A stretch of 64,000 nucleotides of DNA from Bog-756 sp963806455. GTDB taxonomy: Bacteria; Actinomycetota; Acidimicrobiia; Acidimicrobiales; RAAP-2. The translations under genes and the position numbers were made by a program. Shown one piece after another: positions 27,677 through 35,329 of this stretch (position 1 is its first letter; each line of letters opens with the position of its first letter). The notes below the pieces were generated by a model. That model was not told where the DNA came from. It searched no databases and worked only from the letters and a program-made list of their open reading frames with translations. The DNA is taken from contig CAWDXZ010000002.1 in the NCBI GenBank assembly GCA_963806455.1, positions 620,001-684,000 of the forward strand. The letters run 5' to 3'.

Positions 27677-29170
27677 GTGGCCATCCCCAAGGTCTGCGGC
27701 ATCGAGACCGAATACGGCATCCAGGTGGTGCACGGCGACCCCAATCCCATCGCGGCCTCGTCCGTCCTCATCAACGCGTACGCCCAGCACGTCGCCCGCC
27801 AGCAGACCGGATGGGACTTCGAGGACGAGGCCCCGGGGAACGACGCCCGCGGCTTCGCCCGCGAGGGCGCCATGCCACCACAGGTCGAGACCCATCTGGT
27901 CAACACGGTGCTCACCAACGGGGCGCGCTACTACGTGGATCACGCCCATCCGGAGTTCTCCACCCCCGAATGCCGCGACGCCCTCGAGTGCCTCCGCTAC
28001 GACCGGGCCGGCGAGCTCATCCTCACCCGGTCGATGGAGGCGGCCGACCTGGCCAGCCAGGACGGCTCCCGGCTGGTCATCTACAAGAACAATTCGGACG
28101 GGAAGGGCAACTCGTACGGCACCCACGAGAATTATCTGATGGACCGGGCCGCCCCCTTCACCCGGATCGTGGCCGGGGTGACCCCCCATTTCGTCACCCG
28201 CCAGATCTTCGCCGGGGCGGGCAAGGTGGGCACGGAGACCGGCGTGCACGACGGGGTCAACGTCGACTTCCAGCTCTCGCAGCGGGCGGAGTTCTTCGAG
28301 GAGCAGGTGGGGCTGGAGACGACGTTGAAGCGCCCCATCGTGAACACCCGCGATGAGCCGCACGCCGACCCGCACCGCTATCGCCGGTTGCATGTCATCG
28401 TCGGTGACGCCAACCTGGCCGAGGCGGCCACGTTCCTGAAGGTGGGCACGACTGCCCTGGTCCTCGCCATGATCGAGGACGACATCACCGGCAGCCGGAG
28501 CCTGGCCATGGCCGACCCGGTGCTGGCCATGCACGACGTGGCCCTCGACCTCACGATGTCGAAGCCGATCCTGATGGCCGACGGTTCCACGGCCACCGCC
28601 CTGGCTGTCCAGTGGGAGCTCTTTTCGCTGGCCCGCAAGTACGCCGAGGACCGGGGCCTCGAGTGCATGGGCGACCCGGAGGTGGGGGAGGACGTGCTGG
28701 CCCGGTGGGAATCCGTGCTCCACGGCCTTGAGACCGACCCCATGTCACTGTCGCGGCAGCTGGACTGGGTGGCCAAGCTGCAGCTGATCGAGGCCTACCG
28801 GGACCGCCACGGGTGCGGCTGGGACGACCACCGGCTGGCCGCCCTGGACCTCCAATACCACGACCTGCGGCCGTCCCGCTCGCTGTTCGCCCGCCTGGAC
28901 ACCGAGCGCCTGGTGGACGAGGATTCGGTGGTCGCCGCCGTGACCGAGCCGCCCCGCTCGACCCGGGCCTGGTTCCGGGGGCAGTGCCTCAAGAAATGGC
29001 CGGCCTCGGTCGTCACGGCCAACTGGGATTCTCTGGTCTTCGACCTCGGCACCGACCCCTTGCGGCGCGTCCCTATGATGGACCCCCTGAAGGGCACGGC
29101 CGAACACGTGGACCAGCTGTTGCAGTCGAGTGCGAGTCCGTCTGACCTGTTGGACCGTCTGAGCAGCTAG
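27677..29170 (+). CDS. dop: Deamidase/depupylase of Pup (Dop)
   Basis: 497 aa carboxylate-amine-ligase fold enzyme. It removes Pup from substrates and, where Pup ends in Gln, deamidates that residue. The N-terminal CGIETEYG carries the Mg-ATP-binding Glu10. Residues about 37-80 form the extra Dop-loop (GWDFEDEAPGNDARGF region) that is absent from PafA and distinguishes the two. Further shared blocks are KNNSDGKGNSYGTHENY and NTRDEPHAD. GTG start, predicted leaderless. Between mpa and pup as in other actinobacteria. Confidence 0.95.
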   Translation: MAIPKVCGIETEYGIQVVHGDPNPIAASSVLINAYAQHVARQQTGWDFEDEAPGNDARGFAREGAMPPQVETHLVNTVLTNGARYYVDHAHPEFSTPECRDALECLRYDRAGELILTRSMEAADLASQDGSRLVIYKNNSDGKGNSYGTHENYLMDRAAPFTRIVAGVTPHFVTRQIFAGAGKVGTETGVHDGVNVDFQLSQRAEFFEEQVGLETTLKRPIVNTRDEPHADPHRYRRLHVIVGDANLAEAATFLKVGTTALVLAMIEDDITGSRSLAMADPVLAMHDVALDLTMSKPILMADGSTATALAVQWELFSLARKYAEDRGLECMGDPEVGEDVLARWESVLHGLETDPMSLSRQLDWVAKLQLIEAYRDRHGCGWDDHRLAALDLQYHDLRPSRSLFARLDTERLVDEDSVVAAVTEPPRSTRAWFRGQCLKKWPASVVTANWDSLVFDLGTDPLRRVPMMDPLKGTAEHVDQLLQSSASPSDLLDRLSS

Positions 29171-29192
29171 GGAGAGTAGGGGATGGCTGAAC

Positions 29193-29387
29193 ATGGCTGA
29201 GCGCGAACAGAAGAGAAAGACCACCACCGAGCGGTCCGACGAGGCCGTCGAGGAGGTCCCGGCCACGTCTGCCACCGGGGACAAGCTGAAGGCCGAGCTG
29301 GACGACCTGCTGGACGAGATCGACGAGGTGCTCGAGGACAACGCCGAGGAGTTCGTGCGGAACTACGTGCAGAAGGGCGGCGAGTAG
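29193..29387 (+). CDS. pup: Prokaryotic ubiquitin-like protein Pup
   Basis: 64 aa, highly charged, intrinsically disordered with a helical segment (about 30-58) that binds the Mpa coiled coil. It ends in KGGE, so the encoded C-terminal residue is already Glu and can be attached to substrate lysines by PafA without deamidation. The ATG at 29193 is right; an ATG 10 nt upstream meets a stop after five codons. AGGGG lies about 11 nt upstream. Followed 5 nt later by prcB. Confidence 0.97.
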   Translation: MAEREQKRKTTTERSDEAVEEVPATSATGDKLKAELDDLLDEIDEVLEDNAEEFVRNYVQKGGE

Positions 29388-29392
29388 CCCCG

Positions 29393-30202
29393 GTGACGCT
29401 GCCGCTGTTCTCGACAACCGAAGACCCTGGGCCCGATTTCGCCGGGTTGATCCGGCGGCTCCGGCTTCCGGTCCCGCCGGCCGTGGCCGCCTCGGCGTCC
29501 ACCACCGGCCCGGCCGGGTTCCGGCACGGGACGACGGTCGTGGCCTTGCGCTTCGCCGAAGGAATCGTGATGGCCGGGGACCGCCGGGCCACGGAGGGGA
29601 ATTCCATCGCCCATCGGGCCATGGAGAAGGTGTTCCCCGCCGATCGGTACTCGGCCGTGGCCATCGCCGGCGCAGCCGGGCCCGCCGTGGAGATGGTCCG
29701 GTTGTTCCAGACCCAGCTCGAGCACTACGAGAAGGTCGAGGGTGTGGTCCTCAGCCTGGAGGGGAAAGCGAACCAGCTGGGACAGATGGTGCGCGAGCAC
29801 CTTCCCATGGCCATGCAGGGCCTGGCCGTCGTGCCCCTGTTCGCCGGCTACGACCTGGGCCGGGGAACGGGCCGGATCTTCACCTACGACGTCACCGGCG
29901 GTCACTACGAGGAGACCGAGCACAACGCCACCGGGTCGGGCGGCCGCGACGCCCGCACCACCATCAAGCTCGGCTACCGGGACGGCATGCCCCGCGACGA
30001 GGCGGTGGAGCTGGCCATCGAGTCCCTCTACGAGGCCGCCGACGAGGACTCGGCCACCGGAGGGCCCGACCTGATCCGCGGCATCTACCCGCTGGTGGCC
30101 ACGGTCACGGCCCAGGGTTATGTGGGAGTGCCGGAGGAGGAGGTGGCCGAGCGGTTCGCCTCGCTCATCGAACGCCGCCGGGCCGAGGGTCGCCAGCCAT
30201 GA
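29393..30202 (+). CDS. prcB: 20S proteasome beta subunit
   Basis: 269 aa. A 46-residue propeptide ends at HG, and the mature chain begins with the nucleophile Thr47 (TTVVALRF). In mature numbering Asp17 and Lys33, the other catalytic residues, are both present (AGDRR and EKVF). The element ADEDSATGGPDLIRGIYP is diagnostic of actinobacterial beta subunits. GTG start shortly after pup; stop overlaps prcA by 4 bp. Confidence 0.97.
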   Translation: MTLPLFSTTEDPGPDFAGLIRRLRLPVPPAVAASASTTGPAGFRHGTTVVALRFAEGIVMAGDRRATEGNSIAHRAMEKVFPADRYSAVAIAGAAGPAVEMVRLFQTQLEHYEKVEGVVLSLEGKANQLGQMVREHLPMAMQGLAVVPLFAGYDLGRGTGRIFTYDVTGGHYEETEHNATGSGGRDARTTIKLGYRDGMPRDEAVELAIESLYEAADEDSATGGPDLIRGIYPLVATVTAQGYVGVPEEEVAERFASLIERRRAEGRQP

Positions 30203-30900
30203 CCATGCCGTACTACGTGGCCCCCGAGCAGGTCATGAAGGACCGGGCCGAGTATGCGCAGAAGGGCATCGCCCGGGGGCGTTCACTGGTCGCCACGGTC
30301 TACGACGCCGGCATCCTCATCGTGGCCGACAACCCGTCGCGGTCCTTGCACAAGATCAGCGAGATCTACGACCGGATCGCCTTCGCCGGGGTGGGCAAGT
30401 ACAACGAGTTCGACCAGCTGCGGGTGTCGGGCATCCGCCACGCCGACACCAAGGGATACGCCTACAGCCGCGAGGACGTGGATGCCCGCTCACTGGCCAA
30501 TCTCTACGCCCAGTACCTCGGGCAGGTCTTCACCCACGAGATGAAGCCGCTCGAAGTGGAGATCCTCGTGGCCGAGCTCGGCACCGGGTCCCAGCCGCCG
30601 CAGCTGTACCACATCGCCTACGAGGGGACAATCACCGACGAGGACCGCTACGCGGTGCTCGGAGGTGAGACCGAGGCCATCGCCGAGCGGCTCGAGGGGC
30701 GGTGGACGAGCGGTTGGTCGTTGGCCGAGGCCCTGCGAGCCGCCGTGGACGCCCTGGCCGGCCCGGATCGGACGCTGGCCGGGACGAACCTGGAGGTCGC
30801 CGTCCTGTCCCCGGGCAACGGGCGCCGGGCCTTCCGCCGCCTGGTCGACGGCGAGCTGGAGTCGTTGCTGGTGGACGCCTCGGCGGAGGCGGATTCGTAG
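30199..30900 (+). CDS. prcA: 20S proteasome alpha subunit
   Basis: 233 aa, forms the outer gated rings that receive Mpa C-termini. The N-terminus (MPYYVAPEQVMKDRAEYAQKG) is the gate and H0 helix, followed by SLVATVYDAGILIVADNPS. No catalytic Thr, as expected for alpha. ATG overlaps the prcB stop (ATGA), giving coupled and balanced synthesis of the two ring types. Confidence 0.96.
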   Translation: MTMPYYVAPEQVMKDRAEYAQKGIARGRSLVATVYDAGILIVADNPSRSLHKISEIYDRIAFAGVGKYNEFDQLRVSGIRHADTKGYAYSREDVDARSLANLYAQYLGQVFTHEMKPLEVEILVAELGTGSQPPQLYHIAYEGTITDEDRYAVLGGETEAIAERLEGRWTSGWSLAEALRAAVDALAGPDRTLAGTNLEVAVLSPGNGRRAFRRLVDGELESLLVDASAEADS

Positions 30901-30919
30901 AGCCGGCCGGTCCTCACGG

Positions 30920-30925
30920 TACCGT
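30920..30925 (+). promoter_or_regulatory. -10-like box of pafA, predicted leaderless
   Basis: TACCGT (TANNNT) ends exactly 7 nt before the pafA GTG. The intervening GAGGGAA is too close to the codon to be a normal ribosome site. Confidence 0.4.
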
Positions 30926-30932
30926 GAGGGAA

Positions 30933-32291
30933 GTGGACAAGAGGATCTACGGCCTGGAGAACGAGTACGGGGTCACCTGTACCCTGCGCGGGCAGCGCCG
31001 GCTGAGCCCCGACGAGGTGGCCCGGTATCTGTTCCGCCGGGTCGTGAGCTGGGGCCGATCGTCCAACGTGTTCCTCGAGAACGGGGCGCGGCTCTACCTC
31101 GACGTCGGGAGCCACCCCGAGTACGCCACCCCGGAGTGCGACGACATCGCCGAGCTGGTCGTCCATGACAAGGCGGGGGAGTGGATCCTCTCCTCGTTGG
31201 TCGAGGGCGCCGAGTCCCGACTCCGCGAGGAGGGCATCCGGGGAGACATCTACCTGTTCAAGAACAACACGGACTCGGCCGGCAATTCCTACGGCTGCCA
31301 CGAGAACTACCTGACCAGCCGGCGGGACGACTTTGCGCACTACACCGAGGTGCTCATTCCCTTCCTGGTCAGCCGCCAGGCGTACGCCGGGGCCGGGAAG
31401 GTGCTCCAGACGGCCCGTGGCGCCGTCTTCTGCCTGAGCCAACGGGCCGAGCACATCTGGGAGGGAGTGTCGTCGGCCACCACCCGCAGCCGGCCCATCA
31501 TCAACACCCGGGACGAGCCGCACGCCGATGCCGAGAAGTACCGCCGGCTCCATGTCATCGTGGGCGACTCGAACATGAGCGAGTACGCCACCTTCCTCAA
31601 GGTGGGAGCCACCAGCATCGTCCTGCGCATGCTCGAGGACCCCTCCACCGTGATGCGGGACCTCACCCTGGAGAACCCGATCCGGGCGATACGCGAGATC
31701 AGCCACGACGTCACCTGCCGCCGGCCGGTCCGACTGGCCAACGGCCGCGAGATGAGCGCCCTCGACATCCAGGGCGAGTATCTCCAGCGCGCCATCCGCT
31801 ATCGCGACCGTCAAGGCCTGTCCCCCCATGAGGATCGGGCCCTCGACATGTGGGAGCACTGCCTGAAGGGTCTCGAGTCCGACCCCCTGTCGCTCCACCG
31901 CGAATGCGACTGGGCGGCCAAGTACCGGCTCATCGACCGCTACCGGCAGCGGCACGGCCTGTCCCTGCACAACCCCACCATCTCGCTGCTCGACCTCCAG
32001 TACCACGACGTCGATCGGAGCCGGGGCCTCTACTACCGGCTGCAGCGCCACGACCAGCTGGACCGGGTCTGCGAGGACGTGGACATCGGTGTGGCCATGT
32101 CCTCGCCTCCGCAGACCACCCGCGCCAGGCTGCGCGGTGAGTTCGTGAAGAAGGCCAAGGAGCGGCGCCGCGACTTCACCGTCGATTGGGTGCATCTCAA
32201 GCTCAACGACCAGGCCCAACGGACCGTCCTGTTGAAGGATCCGTTCAAGTCGAAGGACGATCGGGTGGAAAAGCTGATCGCCGGATTGTGA
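30933..32291 (+). CDS. pafA: Pup-protein ligase PafA
   Basis: 452 aa, forms the isopeptide bond between the Pup C-terminal Glu side chain and a substrate Lys, using ATP. The N-terminus DKRIYGLENEYGVTCT holds the Mg-ligand Glu9; shared blocks with Dop include KNNTDSAGNSYGCHENY and NTRDEPHADAEKYRRLH. The Dop-loop is missing, which identifies it as the ligase. The GTG start gives the same length as the mycobacterial enzyme. Last gene of the Pup locus; lepB genes follow. Confidence 0.96.
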   Translation: MDKRIYGLENEYGVTCTLRGQRRLSPDEVARYLFRRVVSWGRSSNVFLENGARLYLDVGSHPEYATPECDDIAELVVHDKAGEWILSSLVEGAESRLREEGIRGDIYLFKNNTDSAGNSYGCHENYLTSRRDDFAHYTEVLIPFLVSRQAYAGAGKVLQTARGAVFCLSQRAEHIWEGVSSATTRSRPIINTRDEPHADAEKYRRLHVIVGDSNMSEYATFLKVGATSIVLRMLEDPSTVMRDLTLENPIRAIREISHDVTCRRPVRLANGREMSALDIQGEYLQRAIRYRDRQGLSPHEDRALDMWEHCLKGLESDPLSLHRECDWAAKYRLIDRYRQRHGLSLHNPTISLLDLQYHDVDRSRGLYYRLQRHDQLDRVCEDVDIGVAMSSPPQTTRARLRGEFVKKAKERRRDFTVDWVHLKLNDQAQRTVLLKDPFKSKDDRVEKLIAGL

Positions 32292-32367
32292 CCGTGAGGC
32301 AGCGGAGGCCGGTCCGGGGTGCACTCGACACGATGACGCGCCCGTCGTGCACTAGCGTCCCCTGATT

Positions 32368-33030
32368 GTGGCGACCCAACCCCCTGGTGAAGCGACGGCG
32401 CTCAGCGCATCGAGCCTGCTGGCGGAGGAGAACCATACGGCCGTCCCGGTGACCCCCACGGCCAAGGGCCGGGGTCACCGAGCCGTCATCGAGTGGGGGG
32501 TCATCCTCCTGGCCGTGGTGTTGTGCACGGTGGTGCTGCGGACGTTCGTCGTCCAGTCGTTCTACATCCCGTCCGGGTCGATGCTCCCGACCCTCCAGAT
32601 CGGGGACCGGATCATCGTGGACAAGCTGAGCTACCGGTTCCACGATCCCCATCGAGGGGACATCGTGGTCTTCGCCCGGCCACCCCTCGAGGACCAGGCC
32701 TACTCGGACCTGGTGAAGCGGGTCATCGGGCTTCCGGGCGAGACCATCTCCTCGAAGAACGGGACGGTCTACATCAACGGCAAACGGCTGGTGGAGCCGT
32801 GGCTGCCGCCCGGCTCGCAGAGCGCGACGGGGGCGCTGGCCGGGGGCGACTCCCATCCCGAGTTCGACCTGCCCGGCCCGGTCAAGATCCCGCCGGGGGA
32901 GTACTACGTGATGGGGGACAACCGACAGGACTCCGAGGACAGCCGGTTCTTCGGTCCCATCCCGAGGTCGTTGATCGTGGGGCGCGCCGTGGCCGTGGTG
33001 TGGCCGCTCGGCCACATCAAGGGCTTGTAG
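32368..33030 (+). CDS. lepB: Signal peptidase I, copy 1
   Basis: 220 aa serine-lysine protease that removes signal peptides on the outer face of the membrane. One transmembrane helix (about 41-60) is followed by IPSGSMLPTL with nucleophile Ser71, KRVIGLPG with general base Lys117 and the YYVMGDNR box (about 179-186). GTG start with TAGCGT 9 nt upstream (32353-32358), possibly leaderless. Followed closely by a paralogue; together they occupy the place that pafBC has in Mycobacterium. Confidence 0.95.
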   Translation: MATQPPGEATALSASSLLAEENHTAVPVTPTAKGRGHRAVIEWGVILLAVVLCTVVLRTFVVQSFYIPSGSMLPTLQIGDRIIVDKLSYRFHDPHRGDIVVFARPPLEDQAYSDLVKRVIGLPGETISSKNGTVYINGKRLVEPWLPPGSQSATGALAGGDSHPEFDLPGPVKIPPGEYYVMGDNRQDSEDSRFFGPIPRSLIVGRAVAVVWPLGHIKGL

Positions 33031-33122
33031 GGGGTCAGGGGCCCGAAGGGGGCCCGCCGGGCCCAGAGGAACCACCGCCGGCGAGCCGCCGGGTAGGAGT
33101 GGTGGGGTAGCCTCGCTCCCTG

Positions 33123-33995
33123 GTGCGATCGGACCTCCACAACCCCGACGTCGGGTTCTCCGAGGACCGCTACGACGCGCTGGCCGGGATCCCCCAGGCC
33201 GTGCCGAGGCTCGACGCGCCGGTCGCCGGAGCTGTGGTCCCGCCCCGACTGGTGCCGTCGCTCGAGGCGGCGGACCGTGAGGGCGTCCCAGGCGGCCGGC
33301 GGCCGTCCGGGGCCGACGAGATGGACGGTGCACCCGGCCGGGCACGTTCCGGCCGGTGGGTCATCGAGTGGCTGGCGGTGCTGGTGGTGGCTCTGGTGCT
33401 GGCGGTCGGCGTGCGGGCCTACGTGGCCCAGATGTTCTTCATCCCCTCCGGCTCGATGCTGCCCACGCTGCAGGTCGGGGACCGGATCATCGTGGACAAA
33501 CTGAGCTACCGCCTCCACGAGGTGGGCCGCGGCGACGTCGTGGTGTTCCGCAGGCCCCCTCTCGAGCAGGCGGACTACTCCGACCTGGTGAAGCGGGTGA
33601 TCGGGCTGCCCGGCGACACGGTGTCGGCCGTGGGCGGACGGGTGTACATCAACGGGCGGCCCCTGGCCGAGCCATGGCTGCCCCAGCCCAACCCGGTCAC
33701 GTCCCCGAGCCCACTGCCCGGCGGTTTCAGCCTCAACCACCCGTACCGGGTCCCGGCCGGCGAGTACTACGTGATGGGGGACAACCGGACCGACTCGGAG
33801 GACAGCCGCTACTTCGGCCCGATCCCGGGGAGCCTCATCGTGGGGAAGATGGCCTTCGTGGTCTGGCCACTCACCGACGCCGGTTGGTTGCTGGCCCTGT
33901 CGGTGCTGGCCGCGGTCGTGGTCGTGCTGCTGGTGCTGGCCCTCTGGGAGGCCCGTCCGGCCCGGTCCCCGCCCATCTCCGAGGCGACCTGGTAG
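33123..33995 (+). CDS. lepB: Signal peptidase I, copy 2, with long N-terminal tail and C-terminal membrane helix
   Basis: 290 aa paralogue of the preceding gene; catalytic Ser111 (IPSGSMLPTL) and Lys157 (KRVIGLPG), then YYVMGDNR. It differs in a cytoplasmic N-terminal tail of about 77 residues before the first helix and in a second hydrophobic helix at the C-terminus (about 258-281). GTG start, TAGCCT 9 nt upstream (33108-33113). The duplicated copies share the core almost motif for motif but the loops differ, suggesting divided substrate sets. Confidence 0.94.
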   Translation: MRSDLHNPDVGFSEDRYDALAGIPQAVPRLDAPVAGAVVPPRLVPSLEAADREGVPGGRRPSGADEMDGAPGRARSGRWVIEWLAVLVVALVLAVGVRAYVAQMFFIPSGSMLPTLQVGDRIIVDKLSYRLHEVGRGDVVVFRRPPLEQADYSDLVKRVIGLPGDTVSAVGGRVYINGRPLAEPWLPQPNPVTSPSPLPGGFSLNHPYRVPAGEYYVMGDNRTDSEDSRYFGPIPGSLIVGKMAFVVWPLTDAGWLLALSVLAAVVVVLLVLALWEARPARSPPISEATW

Positions 33996-34046
33996 CGACA
34001 CCGCCGCCGGCCGCGGCTCGTTCGGCGGCCGTCACCCCCGGCCCGG

Positions 34047-34052
34047 TACACT
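34047..34052 (+). promoter_or_regulatory. -10-like box of the tatA/B gene, predicted leaderless
   Basis: TACACT (TANNNT) ends 7 nt before the GTG at 34060, with no ribosome site between. Confidence 0.4.
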
Positions 34053-34059
34053 CGGGTCC

Positions 34060-34530
34060 GTGCCGTTTCTCAGCCCGGCGAAGGTGCTGGTCATCCTGGT
34101 GGTGGCGGTCATCGTGCTCGGCCCGGACAAGCTGCCCAGGGTGGCCAAGCAGATCGGCAGCCTGTGGGGCGATTTCCGCCGGTTCCGCCAGCGGCTGGAG
34201 TCCGACGTGCGGGGCTCCTTCCCGGACCTGCCGTCGACCGAGACCATCGCCCAGGCCGTCCGGTCCCCGATCTCCTTCCTCGACAATCTGGCCGACTCCC
34301 ACAGCCCCGACAACGAGGCGGCATCCGGGGTGGTCAACGGCTCCGAACCACCCGACGTGCAGGGCGACGCGGTCCAACCACCGGCCGATGCCAACCGGCC
34401 GGTCGGTTCGGTCCGGGCTTCCGAGGAGACCCCGGCCTTTCCCGGGGTGCTGATCGCCGACCCCGGCGGGATCGTCCATCAGGTCCGATCCACCGGCGGG
34501 GTCGTTCCCGACGACCCCGGGATGAACTGA
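34060..34530 (+). CDS. Twin-arginine translocation protein, TatA/TatB family
   Basis: 156 aa. A short N-terminal membrane helix (VLVILVVAVIVLGPDKLP, about 9-26) is followed by an amphipathic helix (VAKQIGSLWGDFRRFRQRLESDV) and a disordered acidic/Pro tail. The GPDKLP hinge is closer to TatB than TatA, but with tatC adjacent and no second copy in view it may serve as the TatA-like pore element. GTG start. Works with TatC to export folded proteins. Confidence 0.85.
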   Translation: MPFLSPAKVLVILVVAVIVLGPDKLPRVAKQIGSLWGDFRRFRQRLESDVRGSFPDLPSTETIAQAVRSPISFLDNLADSHSPDNEAASGVVNGSEPPDVQGDAVQPPADANRPVGSVRASEETPAFPGVLIADPGGIVHQVRSTGGVVPDDPGMN

Positions 34531-34579
34531 CCGGGCCGGAGCCGCAGGCGGTGCAGGGTCCCCGAGGTATCCGGGCGTC

Positions 34580-35329
34580 ATGGCCATCTCGCTGAAGCGG
34601 CGCAGCGAGGCACGGCCCTCGCCCGACTCGATGACGCTCGTCGAGCACCTGACCGAGCTGCGCACCCGGGTGGTCATCTCCGCGGTGACCTTCGTCCTGG
34701 CCGCCACGGCCGCATTCCTCCTCTACCCCTGGATCCTCTCGTTCCTCAAGCACCCCTACTGTCAGGTCGCGCCCACCCACTGCGGGTTCTACATCACCGG
34801 ACCCCTGGACGGGCTGGCCCTGCGGATCAAGATCGCAGCCTACGGCGGCCTCTTCCTCTCGTCACCGGTCCTCCTGTGGGAACTGTGGCGCTTCATCACC
34901 CCCGGCCTCCACCCCAAGGAGAAGCGGTACGCCATCCCCTTCATCGTGGCGTCGATCGCCCTGTTCGCCCTGGGGTGCGTCGTCGCCTACGTCACCTTCC
35001 CCCACGCCCTCAACTTCCTCGACAACATCGGGGGCCCGACCCTGCACCAGATCCTCGACCCCACCAAGTACCTGAGCCTCATCGTCTTGTTGATGACGGT
35101 GTTCGGGCTCACCTTCGAGTTCCCCGTGCTGCTGGTCTCGCTGGAGATCGCCGGCGTGCTGACGCCTGCTCAGCTCTCGTCGTGGCGACGGTGGGCCATC
35201 GTGCTCATCGTGGTGGTGGCCGGGGTGGTGACGCCGAGCTCGGACCCCTTCTCGATGATGGCCATGGCCGTCCCGCTCTACCTGTTCTACGAGTTGTCGA
35301 TCGTCGTCGGGAAGCTCCTGCGGCGATGA
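34580..35329 (+). CDS. tatC: Twin-arginine translocase subunit TatC
   Basis: 249 aa, six hydrophobic helices, the receptor for twin-arginine signal peptides. The N-terminus MTLVEHLTELRTRVVIS holds the conserved LxELRxR motif, and the ITGPLDGLALRIKIAAYGG segment is typical. Its stop overlaps the helicase start by 4 bp (ATGA). The order tat genes then helY is the same as in Mycobacterium. Confidence 0.95.
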   Translation: MAISLKRRSEARPSPDSMTLVEHLTELRTRVVISAVTFVLAATAAFLLYPWILSFLKHPYCQVAPTHCGFYITGPLDGLALRIKIAAYGGLFLSSPVLLWELWRFITPGLHPKEKRYAIPFIVASIALFALGCVVAYVTFPHALNFLDNIGGPTLHQILDPTKYLSLIVLLMTVFGLTFEFPVLLVSLEIAGVLTPAQLSSWRRWAIVLIVVVAGVVTPSSDPFSMMAMAVPLYLFYELSIVVGKLLRR

